Shown: one piece after another, positions 34,623-43,516 of the stretch
Position numbering within the stretch: the first letter of the stretch is position 1
Layout: every line of letters begins with the position of its first letter
Assembly: GCA_035573895.1 (NCBI GenBank)
Contig: DATLZR010000019.1
Span: 1 to 54,211, forward strand
Length of the DNA: 54,211 bases
Reading direction: 5' to 3'
From: Blastocatellia bacterium
Lineage (GTDB): Bacteria; Acidobacteriota; Blastocatellia; HR10
Position numbers and translations under genes: made by a program
Notes under the pieces: generated by a model
The model's input: only the letters and a program-made list of their open reading frames with translations
Told to the model about the DNA's origin: nothing
The model's database searches: none

Positions 34623-35480
34623 ATGGATATGAGGCTCACCCAATCCGACATAATCCGGTTGGTGGAAAGTTTCCTGGCCGAAGATCTCGGTCGGGGCGAT
34701 GTCACGACTGAAGCCGTCGTTCTGCCCGGCGTGACCGCTCGCGGGCGCTTCATCGCCCGCCAGGATTTTGTCCTGGCGGGACTGGAGCTGGCCGATGCCG
34801 TTTTCGCCGTTCTCGATTCCGAGGTGGAAATCGAGGCTTTCGTCAGCGATGGCGACCGCGTCAAACGCGGCGATGTCTTCGCCCGCGTTGAAGGTCCCGC
34901 CGACGTGCTCCTGACGGCCGAACGCACGGCATTGAACATCCTGCAGCATCTCTCCGGTATCGCCACGCTCACGCGCGCGTATGTGGACGCGATTGCCGGG
35001 ACATCGGCGACCATCGTGGATACGCGCAAGACGCATCCCGGCCTGCGCGCCCTGGAGAAATATGCCGTCGTCGTCGGCGGCGGACGCAACCATCGCTTCG
35101 GCCTGGACGATGGGATTCTCATCAAAGACAACCATATCTCGCTGGCCGGCGGCGTCAAAATCGCTATCGAACGTGCCCGTCGCTACGGCGGCTATCTCCT
35201 GAAGATCGAGGTCGAAGTCTCCACTCTGGACGATCTCAAGGAGGCTCTCGACGCCCGTCCCGATGCCATTCTGCTCGATAATATGACGCCGGAAATGGTT
35301 CGGGAAGCTGTGGGTCTGGCGCGTCAGGTAGCTCCCGAGATCGTGCTCGAAGCCTCCGGGGGGATCACGCTGGAGAACGTTCGACAATATGCCGAGGCGG
35401 GCGTGGATTTCATCTCCATCGGAGCCCTCACGCATTCGGCCCCGGCGGCCGACATCAGTCTCAAAATCGGGACAATCTGA
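34623..35480 (+). CDS. nadC: Nicotinate-nucleotide pyrophosphorylase (carboxylating)
   Basis: A 285-aa quinolinate phosphoribosyltransferase that makes nicotinate mononucleotide in NAD synthesis. Signatures: FLAEDLGRGDVTTEAVV (about 14-30), ERTALNILQHLSGIATLTRAYVDAI near 100-124, ATIVDTRKTHPGLRALEKYAVVVGGGRNHRFGLDDGILIKDNHI near 128-171, IEVEVSTLDDLKEAL, DAILLDNMTPEMV and LEASGGITLENVRQYAEAGVDFISIGALTHS. Three starts are possible (GTG 34593, ATG 34623, ATG 34629); none has a good Shine-Dalgarno, and I use the middle one. It is 40 nt or less after valS, so likely the same transcript. Confidence 0.95.
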   Translation: MDMRLTQSDIIRLVESFLAEDLGRGDVTTEAVVLPGVTARGRFIARQDFVLAGLELADAVFAVLDSEVEIEAFVSDGDRVKRGDVFARVEGPADVLLTAERTALNILQHLSGIATLTRAYVDAIAGTSATIVDTRKTHPGLRALEKYAVVVGGGRNHRFGLDDGILIKDNHISLAGGVKIAIERARRYGGYLLKIEVEVSTLDDLKEALDARPDAILLDNMTPEMVREAVGLARQVAPEIVLEASGGITLENVRQYAEAGVDFISIGALTHSAPAADISLKIGTI

Positions 35481-35693
35481 CACCGTCGGAAACACGTCCG
35501 ACAAAAGCCGCACGCGTCAGCCCCTCTCTCGCCGGACGTGAGAGGGAGATTGTTCCCCGGTTGATCGCCCCGGACGTAAGTTCCGGTGGTCTCTTGAGCG
35601 TGTGAGCCATGACTTTTAAGGCCCCGCTTGACAACGCACCGAAAATCCTTAATCGTTGGGAGCGAAGTTTAACAGCTATCAAGGAGAATGGCG

Positions 35694-36128
35694 ATGAAGA
35701 TACGATCTACCGTCATCTTGCTCAGCCTCACTCTTGCTGCGATTCTCATCTCGAATGTCCGGAGCAGTTCGACTGCTCCCTTGCAGGAAGAAGGCGCGCA
35801 ATCGTCCGATGTCATCAATCAAGTGCTCTTCGAGCCCAAAGAGCTTCGGCCCGGACAGAGTCTGGACTCACCCATCATTGATGTCAGCGGATTCCAGGCC
35901 GTCTCGGTCAACGTTCGCATTTTGAACTCGGATCCGAACATCCAGCGGCAGATCTTCTTCGGGCCTTTCCCGGGAGAAAGTTTTGCTCTCGCGCGCACGG
36001 ATTCTTTCCTGTTGACCAACACGCTGTTCACCGTCACGCCGGTCTTCGGACCCCGCATGTTTGTGCGAGTGCTCAATCGCGGGAACTCGACGACGACGGT
36101 TCAGGGCTTCGTCTACGGGGCGAAGTAA
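35694..36128 (+). CDS. Small secreted protein of unknown function
   Basis: A 144-aa protein with a signal peptide (MKIRSTVILLSLTLAAILISNVRSSS, about residues 1-26). The mature part is short, beta-rich and Asn/Val/Phe-rich (SVNVRILNSDPNIQRQIFFGPFPG; NTLFTVTPVFGPRMFVRVLNRGNS) and resembles one small beta-sandwich. No family is recognised. I choose ATG 35694, 7 nt after AAGGAG; an ATG two codons earlier would be only 1 nt from that site. A TTGACA at 35627 with a weak -10 may be its promoter. It lies alone between nadC and hflX. Confidence 0.7.
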   Translation: MKIRSTVILLSLTLAAILISNVRSSSTAPLQEEGAQSSDVINQVLFEPKELRPGQSLDSPIIDVSGFQAVSVNVRILNSDPNIQRQIFFGPFPGESFALARTDSFLLTNTLFTVTPVFGPRMFVRVLNRGNSTTTVQGFVYGAK

Positions 36129-36521
36129 CAAAGTCCCGGCGATGCTCCGCTGGTGAAACCCGACGGTCTGCCGGCGGCATCGGAGCAGAGGGCGGAAGGT
36201 GGGCGAGGGGTGAGACTCTGCGGCTCGCGCTCTCGGAGACCGTTCGTCTGCCCTTTCGGGCGATGAAATTCATCCCTCGTGTTGACCGACGTAAACCACA
36301 GAGGAAGGAGGCCCTGCCTTTCCTCGGCTCCGGGACGGGTGTGCGGGCATATCACTGGTGGCGCATGTCGGCAAGCCCTGTGGTACAATATCGCCGGATG
36401 CGGCGAACCGGGGAACAAGTGCCGAGAGCAGCGTGCGGAGCCTTCATGCTCCCTGTGCCGATGTCGGGTCGGGGCAGAAGTGTCGCTGCTGCGGTCGCGC
36501 CGTCCACCGGATCGCTCTCCG

Positions 36522-38240
36522 ATGCCAGATCGGGGATCGGACCGGGGAACCGAGAATCCCATCTGGGATCGTACACCGGACAGTGGAGGTGATGGGCGTA
36601 TCAGTACCGTCTACGGTCATACGCAGGGGTTGAAACCGAGCCAGTTACGACGCCTTGAAAAACTATACCACCGGCGCATCCCACCGGAGCAGATCATCAC
36701 GCATGAGCTGGCGCGTCAGCTCACGGAACTTTCCCGTGAAATGAATCGGCAGATCGGTCTTTTGATTGACCGCAAAGGTCACATCGTCTCGGTCGTCGTG
36801 GGCACGGCTCATCAAATTGTGTTACCGGAGTGGCAGCGCGTGCGCAGCGACCGGAGCCGATTCTGTGGAGTGCGCTGCGTTCACACGCACCTGAACGGTG
36901 AAGGGCTGACCGAGGATGATTTGACAGATCTGGCGTTGCTCCGGCTCGACCTGATGGCCGCTATTGAGGTTTTGCCGACCGGGCTTCCGGGCGTCGTGCG
37001 GGCGGCTCATCTGATGCCGATGCGACCGGGCAACGGAGATCTGACGGTGGCCCATCGCGGGTGCTCCTTCCTCGAGCCGGCTCCGCCCAGTCAGTTGAGG
37101 ATCAACTTCCTGGAGCTGATTCAGTCGCTGGAGGAAGAGCTGGCGCGAAATCGGCTGCTGGTTTCGCCCCAGGAAGCGGGTGATCGAGCCATCCTCGTCG
37201 GCGTCACGACGGGATCGCTCTCCGACGCGGAGGAATCGCTGGAGGAACTGCGCGAGCTGGCCCGCTCGGCCGGCGTCGTCGTGCTCGACACCATCTTGCA
37301 GCGGCGAAAGGAATACGATCCCAAGTTCCTGCTGGGGAAAGGAAAACTCCAGGAGTTGATCATTCGGGCTCTCCAGGTGGCCGCCGACATGATCATTTTC
37401 GATCAGGATTTGACGCCGAGTCAGGTTCGGGCCATCAATGCGGCCACGGACTTGAAAGTCATTGATCGCACGCAACTCATCCTGGACATCTTCGCGCAAC
37501 GAGCCCGCTCGCGGGAGGGGAAAATTCAGGTGGAGCTGGCGCAGCTTCGCTATCTCTTGCCGCGTCTGACCGAGACCGATAGCGGATTGTCACGACTGAC
37601 CGGCGGCATCGGCGGGCGCGGTCCCGGTGAAACCAAGCTGGAGATGGATCGGCGGCGCATCCGCGATCGGATCGCTCATCTCGAAGCCGAGATCGAGGAT
37701 GTACGCTGCAGCCGAGAGCAACAGCGCCGACAGCGGCGACGCCATCAGCTTCCGATCGTGTCCATCGTCGGCTATACCAATGCCGGAAAATCCACGCTTC
37801 TCAACACGCTCACGCGAGCCAACGTGCTGGCCGAGGAGCGCCTGTTCGCTACGCTCGATCCGACGAGTCGTCGCTTCCGGCTGTCACCGGATCGGGAGAT
37901 CATCCTCTGCGATACGGTGGGGTTCATTCGGAATTTGCCGCCCGATCTTATCAGGGCCTTTCGCGCCACGCTCGAAGAAATTGCCGACTCCACTCTGATC
38001 CTGCACCTGGCCGATGCGAGCAATCCTCAGGTCGAGAAACATCTGGCGACTGTGGAGAGGACGCTTCACGAACTGGGATTCGGGCAGATTCCTCGGCTGC
38101 TCGTCTTCAACAAACAGGATATCGCGGATCCGGACACGGTCGCTTATCTCTCGCGGCGGTATCACGCCCTGGCGATCTCGGCCCTGCAACCGGAGACGCT
38201 CGGGCCGCTCGTGCGGCGCATCGAGGAGATGCTCTCATGA
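36522..38240 (+). CDS. hflX: GTPase HflX (start codon uncertain)
   Basis: HflX is a ribosome-splitting GTPase active under heat stress. After a non-conserved start the protein shows the extended N-terminal HflX domain found in this lineage (VYGHTQGLKPSQLRRLEKLYHRR, LLIDRKGHI...), the GRGPGETKLEMDRRRIRDRI linker, then the G domain: GYTNAGKSTLL (G1), DTVGFIRNLPPDLI (G3) and NKQD (G4). Clear homology begins near 36606. The frame has no ATG/GTG/TTG close to that point; the nearest ATG in frame is 36522 without a good site. The best ribosome-binding site (GGAGG) serves an ATG at 36592 in another frame. A start-proximal frameshift or sequence error is possible. The 3' end overlaps pgpH by ATGA. Confidence 0.9.
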   Translation: MPDRGSDRGTENPIWDRTPDSGGDGRISTVYGHTQGLKPSQLRRLEKLYHRRIPPEQIITHELARQLTELSREMNRQIGLLIDRKGHIVSVVVGTAHQIVLPEWQRVRSDRSRFCGVRCVHTHLNGEGLTEDDLTDLALLRLDLMAAIEVLPTGLPGVVRAAHLMPMRPGNGDLTVAHRGCSFLEPAPPSQLRINFLELIQSLEEELARNRLLVSPQEAGDRAILVGVTTGSLSDAEESLEELRELARSAGVVVLDTILQRRKEYDPKFLLGKGKLQELIIRALQVAADMIIFDQDLTPSQVRAINAATDLKVIDRTQLILDIFAQRARSREGKIQVELAQLRYLLPRLTETDSGLSRLTGGIGGRGPGETKLEMDRRRIRDRIAHLEAEIEDVRCSREQQRRQRRRHQLPIVSIVGYTNAGKSTLLNTLTRANVLAEERLFATLDPTSRRFRLSPDREIILCDTVGFIRNLPPDLIRAFRATLEEIADSTLILHLADASNPQVEKHLATVERTLHELGFGQIPRLLVFNKQDIADPDTVAYLSRRYHALAISALQPETLGPLVRRIEEMLS

Positions 38241-40672
38241 GGCGGGAGTGGAAGAGGATTCGTGAGGCGCTGGGGAACTGGAGCGAGCGGCTGAACCGAC
38301 CTCCGGTACGGCGCTTGGGACTCGTTCTGGGCGCGTCGGCTCTGGTTCTTCTCACGACGCTCATCGTCTCGCGGTTTCCGCTTCAACGCGTTCCCCACTA
38401 TGCGCTGGGCGAGATGGTGCGGGCGGATATCATCACTCCCGTCGAGTTGATCGTCATTGATCATGAGCGCACCGAGCGGTTGCGCGCCGAAGAAGCCAAG
38501 CGTGTGCCCCCCGTCTTTCGCTATTTCCCGGATCGGGCGCGGGAGGCCCGTTCGCTCCTGGCCGAGTATTTCACCGCCACGCGGTCACAACTTCTCGCCC
38601 AGCTCGAAGCGACATTTCAACATCCCACGCTCAGCCGGGAGGAGCGCAGCCGCTTCCGCCATCGGCTTCGCGCCCTGATCGCTGAGCTTCGCCTCAAAGG
38701 GACGCCCTTTCCGCTCACCGATGAGGTGGTCGAGCGCTGGGTGCGGGGAGACAGCGGCGAGGATGTTCTGCGCCGATTGGACGAGGCGCTGGACACCGTC
38801 ATGAAACGGTATATTCGTTCCGATGATCCGCTGCCGGAGCTGGTGGAGAATCTCAGCGGAAACGTCACGGTGGTGCCTGCTTCCGTGGAGCGCGCCGAGA
38901 CGTTCCTCCCCTCACAAACCGTGCGTGCGAGTGATCTTCTGCCGCTCGGCGAGGCGCGACGGGCGGTGGCTCGCGTGCTCAGCGAAGCCGATGAGCGGCA
39001 GTACGGACACCTGCTGCGGTCGCTTGTGCGCGTCAACTGCGTGCTGGCAGACGATCTCACGGCGCGCGCTCGACGCGAGGCCACCGAACATATTGTCGCC
39101 ACCCGTCGCTATGCTCCCCGTCAGGTGATTGCCCAGCGGGGCGAGACGGTGACCCCAACCGTACAGGAGGCTCTGGACGCTCTCCGCCGTCATTTCGCCA
39201 GCGAGCGAAGCGGGCGGCGCCTGGCCGGATTGATGATCATTGTGGCCGCTCTCTACTATGCCCTCTGGCGATTCGCCGAGCGGGTTCGCGTCTACTACCT
39301 CACCTCGGTGAAGATCTTCCTCCTGGCGGCCCTGACGGTTGTGCTCCAGGCTCTCATCAATCGAATCGGGATGGCCGTTGCCAGCGGCGTCGCCTACCGC
39401 TTCGGCGATTATGATTCACCGGAAGCCTATCAGTACGCCATCCCCTACGCCACTGCTGCACTCGTTGTGGCGTTGCTCCTGGAGTCGCGGATTGCGCTCA
39501 CGGTGGGAGTCCTCTCGGCCATTCTCGTGGGATTGATGACGGGGAGTCTCGGCCTGCTCGCCTATGCGTTGCTCGGCAGCATGGCGGCGATTTACGGCGT
39601 CGGGCGCTATGAGCGACGGGCCACCATCACCCGCGCCGGATGGATCATCGGTGTGGCCAACATGATCGTCACGCTCGTCCCTCCCCTGATGGAAGCACGA
39701 CCCATCGTTTTCGGACCGGCCCTGTTCAGCGCCCTCTGTGGAGCGGGCGGGGGACTGCTGACGGCCACGCTGGCCGCCTTCGCCTTGCCTCCCACCGAAT
39801 CGCTGTTCGGCATTGTGACCGATGTCAAACTGCTGGAGCTGTCCAACGTCGAACTCCCCTTGCTCAAACGGCTGGCGCTGGAAGCTCCGGGAACCTATCA
39901 ACATTCGCTCATCGTCGCCACGCTCGCCGAGGCGGCGGCCAAAGCTGTCGGTGCCAATGCCCTGCTCGTCCGCATCGGCTCGTATTACCATGACATCGGC
40001 AAGCTCAATGATCCCCGCATGTATGTGGAGAACCAACGACCGGGAATGAATCCCCATGATCTTCTTTCTCCCGAGGAGAGCGTCGAGCGCATCGTCAGGC
40101 ACGTGCAGGAGGGCATCCGCATGGCGGAGGAAGCGCACCTGCCCCGGCAGATCATTGATCTCATCCCGCAGCATCATGGGACGCGACGGCTGCATTACTT
40201 CTACAACAAGGCGCTTCATCGTGCGGAAACGACCGGTCAGGTGGTGGATGAACAGCGATTCCGCTATCCGGGACCGAAACCGCAAACGATTGAGGCCGCC
40301 ATCGTCATGATGTGCGATAGCGCTGAGGCTGCTGCTCGGTCACTGCGACAGCGGACGCCGGAAAATATCAGGCGCATCGTCCGCAAGATCATTGACGACA
40401 TCGTCACTGACGGGCAGCTCGACGAATGCAATCTGCGGATGCGCGACCTTCGGATAATCCGGCAAACGATCCTGCAAACGCTGCTGACCATTTATCATGA
40501 GCGCGTGCCGTATCCCGGTTTTACCGAGGAAGATCTGGCCCGTATCGAGGTGAGCTATGAAGCCCTACCGGAGATTGAGACGATTTCCCAGCCCCCTCTT
40601 CCGCCCGATTTCGATCCCACCATTGACGAGAGCTGGCCGCCGCCGGCGACGAGACGGTCCGGGCGGACATGA
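38237..40672 (+). CDS. PgpH-type 7TMR-HD phosphodiesterase (probable c-di-AMP hydrolase)
   Basis: An 811-aa membrane protein of the PgpH family, which degrades cyclic di-AMP. Order: N-terminal helix (about 30-45), extracytoplasmic 7TMR-HDED domain (about 50-320) containing RADIITPVELIVIDHERTERLRAEEAKRVPPVFRY, seven membrane helices (about 325-515), and a cytoplasmic HD domain (about 540-700) with GTYQHSLIVATLAEAAA, SYYHDIGKLNDP (HD near residue 585), IPQHHGTR and MCDSAEAAARSL. All HD metal ligands look present. It overlaps hflX by ATGA. Together with cdaA (52 kb) it gives the window both ends of c-di-AMP turnover. The family match is strong; nucleotide specificity is inferred. Confidence 0.93.
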   Translation: MRREWKRIREALGNWSERLNRPPVRRLGLVLGASALVLLTTLIVSRFPLQRVPHYALGEMVRADIITPVELIVIDHERTERLRAEEAKRVPPVFRYFPDRAREARSLLAEYFTATRSQLLAQLEATFQHPTLSREERSRFRHRLRALIAELRLKGTPFPLTDEVVERWVRGDSGEDVLRRLDEALDTVMKRYIRSDDPLPELVENLSGNVTVVPASVERAETFLPSQTVRASDLLPLGEARRAVARVLSEADERQYGHLLRSLVRVNCVLADDLTARARREATEHIVATRRYAPRQVIAQRGETVTPTVQEALDALRRHFASERSGRRLAGLMIIVAALYYALWRFAERVRVYYLTSVKIFLLAALTVVLQALINRIGMAVASGVAYRFGDYDSPEAYQYAIPYATAALVVALLLESRIALTVGVLSAILVGLMTGSLGLLAYALLGSMAAIYGVGRYERRATITRAGWIIGVANMIVTLVPPLMEARPIVFGPALFSALCGAGGGLLTATLAAFALPPTESLFGIVTDVKLLELSNVELPLLKRLALEAPGTYQHSLIVATLAEAAAKAVGANALLVRIGSYYHDIGKLNDPRMYVENQRPGMNPHDLLSPEESVERIVRHVQEGIRMAEEAHLPRQIIDLIPQHHGTRRLHYFYNKALHRAETTGQVVDEQRFRYPGPKPQTIEAAIVMMCDSAEAAARSLRQRTPENIRRIVRKIIDDIVTDGQLDECNLRMRDLRIIRQTILQTLLTIYHERVPYPGFTEEDLARIEVSYEALPEIETISQPPLPPDFDPTIDESWPPPATRRSGRT

Positions 40673-40714
40673 CCGTGCCCTCGTCCTCCATGTTCATCAC
40701 CAGCGGAACTCGCG

Positions 40715-42136
40715 ATGAGACGAGCCAAGATCATCTCCACCATTGGACCGGCTTCACGTTCGCCCGAGCGATTGCGGGCTCTCATTGAGGCGGGCACCGA
40801 CGTCGTGCGGCTGAACATGTCGCACGGAACGTATGATGAACACGCCGCCGTTGTCTCGACGGTGCGTCGCCTGTCGGACGAACTGGGCAAGCCGGTAGCC
40901 GTTCTCCTCGATCTGGCCGGACCCAAATTGCGAACGGGGCGGCTCCGGGACGGTCGTCCCGTTGAGCTGACGACCGGCTCGCAGGTCATCCTGACATCCG
41001 CGGAGGTCGCCGGAGATGCAACGCGCCTCTCGACGAACTATCCTCGGCTTGTACAGGAAGTGCCCATCGGCGCGCGTATCTTGCTCGATGATGGACTCAT
41101 CGAACTGCGGGTGGAAGAAAAAAGAGAAGGGGAGATCGCCTGCCGGGTCATTCATGGCGGGCTTCTCGGCGAGCGCAAGGGACTGAACCTTCCCGGAGTA
41201 ACGCTCTCGCTTCCGGCGCTGACCGAAAAAGATCACGCTGATCTCGCCTTCGGTCTGCGGCTCGGCGTGGATTATATCGGTCTCTCCTTCGTTCGCTCAG
41301 CCGCCGATTGCCAGGCCGCGCGACGCCTCATCGAACAGGCGGGAGCCCAGACGCCCATCATCGCCAAGATCGAAAAGGCCGAGGCCGTCACAAACCTCAA
41401 CGAGATCCTGGCCGCTGCCGATGGCGTCATGGTGGCACGAGGAGACCTCGGCGTCGAGACATCGGTCGAAAGCGTTCCCCTCATTCAGAAGGCCATCATC
41501 GCCGCCGCCAATCGCTCGGAGAAGGTCGTCATCACGGCGACCCAGATGCTTCAATCCATGATCGAGAATCCCCGTCCGACGCGAGCGGAAGCCTCCGATG
41601 TGGCCAATGCGATTCTGGACGGCAGTGACGCCGTGATGCTGTCAGAAGAAACGGCCGTCGGAGCCTTCCCCGTCGAAGCCGTTGCTATGATGGATCGCAT
41701 TATTCGGTCCGCCGAGCAATCACCGCTCATGCGTCCGCGCCTGGCGGAGACCGTCAGCGGGGAACATTCCGGATCATCGGGTCGAGCGATTGCCGAAGCG
41801 GCTGCGTTTGCTGCCGAGGAGCTTAACGCCCGGCTGATCGTCGTCTTCACCGAAAGGGGACGGATGGCGCGGCATCTGGCGGCCCTGCGTCCAGTTCAGC
41901 GCATTCTGGCGCTCACGCAATCGCCGGCAACCGAACGCCAGCTCGCTCTCGTCTGGGGCGTCGAACCGCGCCGATTTGATTTTCTCCCGCGCTCGGATGA
42001 GTTGCTGGCAGCCTGCGACCGCCTGTTGCTCCGGGAAGGATGGGCTGCACCGGGCGAGATCGTCGTCTTGATCGCCGGTGGTATCACCGGGCTCGGCATC
42101 TCGAATATGATGAAGCTCCACCGCGTCGGCGAGTGA
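40715..42136 (+). CDS. pyk: Pyruvate kinase
   Basis: A 473-aa glycolytic enzyme converting PEP and ADP to pyruvate and ATP. Signatures: [55 protein letters not shown]-type segment ([13 protein letters not shown]), [17 protein letters not shown] with the catalytic Lys, [54 protein letters not shown], and a full C-terminal allosteric domain (about 345-473). The ribosome-binding site is weak (GCGGAACTCGCG); it follows pgpH by 42 nt. Copy 3 of the hairpin repeat begins 20 nt after the stop codon. Confidence 0.97.
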   Translation: MRRAKIISTIGPASRSPERLRALIEAGTDVVRLNMSHGTYDEHAAVVSTVRRLSDELGKPVAVLLDLAGPKLRTGRLRDGRPVELTTGSQVILTSAEVAGDATRLSTNYPRLVQEVPIGARILLDDGLIELRVEEKREGEIACRVIHGGLLGERKGLNLPGVTLSLPALTEKDHADLAFGLRLGVDYIGLSFVRSAADCQAARRLIEQAGAQTPIIAKIEKAEAVTNLNEILAAADGVMVARGDLGVETSVESVPLIQKAIIAAANRSEKVVITATQMLQSMIENPRPTRAEASDVANAILDGSDAVMLSEETAVGAFPVEAVAMMDRIIRSAEQSPLMRPRLAETVSGEHSGSSGRAIAEAAAFAAEELNARLIVVFTERGRMARHLAALRPVQRILALTQSPATERQLALVWGVEPRRFDFLPRSDELLAACDRLLLREGWAAPGEIVVLIAGGITGLGISNMMKLHRVGE

Positions 42137-42155
42137 GCAGCAGAGCCGGTGCGTC

Positions 42156-42250
42156 CTCCCTTGCCCAACGGATGAAAGGGTCCATCCGTTGGCACTTTTC
42201 ATCCGCGGGCAAACGCCTTGTCATGGTGGCGTGGGTGAGCACATCAACGA
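42156..42250 (+). repeat. Dispersed hairpin repeat, copy 3
   Basis: The segment begins TCCTCCCTTGCCCAACGGATG (compare copy 2, which has ten extra bases after CCCTTG). CCAACGGATG (42165-42174) pairs perfectly with CATCCGTTGG (42183-42192) over an 8-nt loop, and a second CATCCGCGGG (42200-42209) can compete for the same arm. GGCAAACGC and GGTGAGCACATCAACGA follow. The rest of 42137-42558 holds no gene, only GC-rich inverted repeats (for example CCGGCC...GGCCGG near 42502-42531) that may end the minus-strand operon. Confidence 0.75.
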
Positions 42251-42558
42251 TTCCTGCCCCCGGAGTGCGCGTCTCGGCCATGCTTGTTGACTCCGCCCCA
42301 GCTTCCCGCTCCCGGCTCTTTAGTGGCGAAGTCAACCCGTGAGCAGTTCCTGCGCGTGCCGATGCCATTCAAAGAGGGGCTCGGCATTTCGCTTCCCATC
42401 TCCACGAGCTTATAACGTGATGGTCCCCCCGGGTGCCTTACGGCGCACCGGGCCCATTCATTCTGTTGACGCGAGCGGGATTTCTGCCTCGCTTCATCTC
42501 CGGCCCAACCGACCGAGGACGAAGGCCGGGTGGGGCGCCGGGGAGCATTCTTCACGCC

Positions 42559-43503
42559 TTACGGCTCGCGCCGCTCGCCTCCCATGAGACGCAGCACGAT
42601 AGCTTTTTGGATGTGGAGGCGATTCTCCGCTTGATCGAAGACGATGCTTTGCGGTCCGTCAATGACTTCGTCGGTCATCTCGGCGCCGCGCTCAGCAGGA
42701 AGACAATGCATGAAGAGCGCGTCCGGGCGGGCCTGCCGCATGAGGTCCATCGTCACCTGAAAGGGGCGGAGGCGTCGCTCGCGCTCGGCCCGCTGGTCAG
42801 GCGGGATGTGGTAGCTCATCCACGTATCCGTGTAGACGATGTCGGCCGAAGCGACCGCCGCGCGCGCCTCGTGCACGATCTCGATGACCGCTTGTGTCTC
42901 CCGAGCTATCGCCTGCGCGCGTGCGAGAACGGTCGCGTCCGGCTCATATTCCTGACCTTCGGGGCAGCCCACGCTCACGTGCATTCCGACGGCGGCGCCG
43001 CCAAGCAGCAGCGAATGGGTCACGTTGTTGTGTCCGTCGCCCACGTAGGCGAGTTTCACGCCCTGGAGTCGGCCTTTCTTCTCCCGAATGGTCATCAGGT
43101 CGCCGAGCACCTGGCAGGGGTGCTCGTGATCGGTCAGGCCGTTGATGACGGGCACGCTCGCGTGCGCGGCCAGCTCTTCCAGATCGGCTTGCCGAAACAG
43201 TCGCGCCATGATCCCGTCCACGTAGCGCGAGGCCGTGCGCGCGGTATCGGCGAAGCTCTCCTTTCCTTTCCCGAGCGGCGACGTGCTGAGATCGTAGTAG
43301 ATCGCGTGCCCGCCCATCTGCAGCATGGCGACCTCGAACGACAGCCGCGTGCGCAACGACGGCTTCTCGAAGAGCATGAGCAGCACGCGCCCTTCGAGCG
43401 CACGAGCGACCTGGCTCGGATCGCGCTTGATCTGCAACCCGTGTTCGATGGTTCCTTCAATCCACTCGCGGGGCCAATCGGCCAGAGAGAGAAGGTGCTT
43501 CAT
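42559..43503 (-). CDS. Ornithine-carbamoyltransferase-family transcarbamylase with altered second-substrate loop
   Basis: A 314-aa transcarbamylase. Carbamoyl-phosphate-site motifs are intact: FEKPSLRTRLSFEV (S49-L-R-T), DHEHPCQVLGDL (about 125-136) and MHCLPAERG near 270. The C-terminal FDQAENRLHIQKAI is OTC-like. The ornithine-binding loop, normally DxWxSMG, reads D226-T-W-M-S-Y-H, so M and G are replaced and HIPPDQRAE follows. The acceptor may not be ornithine. It is last in a minus operon after carbamate kinase and a COG2403 GTPase, with AGGAGG 8-9 nt before the ATG. No other arginine-pathway gene is nearby. Canonical ArgF/ArcB is the main alternative. Confidence 0.85.
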   Translation of the reverse strand: MKHLLSLADWPREWIEGTIEHGLQIKRDPSQVARALEGRVLLMLFEKPSLRTRLSFEVAMLQMGGHAIYYDLSTSPLGKGKESFADTARTASRYVDGIMARLFRQADLEELAAHASVPVINGLTDHEHPCQVLGDLMTIREKKGRLQGVKLAYVGDGHNNVTHSLLLGGAAVGMHVSVGCPEGQEYEPDATVLARAQAIARETQAVIEIVHEARAAVASADIVYTDTWMSYHIPPDQRAERERRLRPFQVTMDLMRQARPDALFMHCLPAERGAEMTDEVIDGPQSIVFDQAENRLHIQKAIVLRLMGGERREP

Positions 43504-43516
43504 CGCCTCATCCTCC

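Noticed and set aside
36390-36590. Riboswitch (ydaO or GEMM type) before hflX
   Set aside because: GC-rich with GGGGAAC-like bits, but the ordered consensus blocks of these classes could not be matched.
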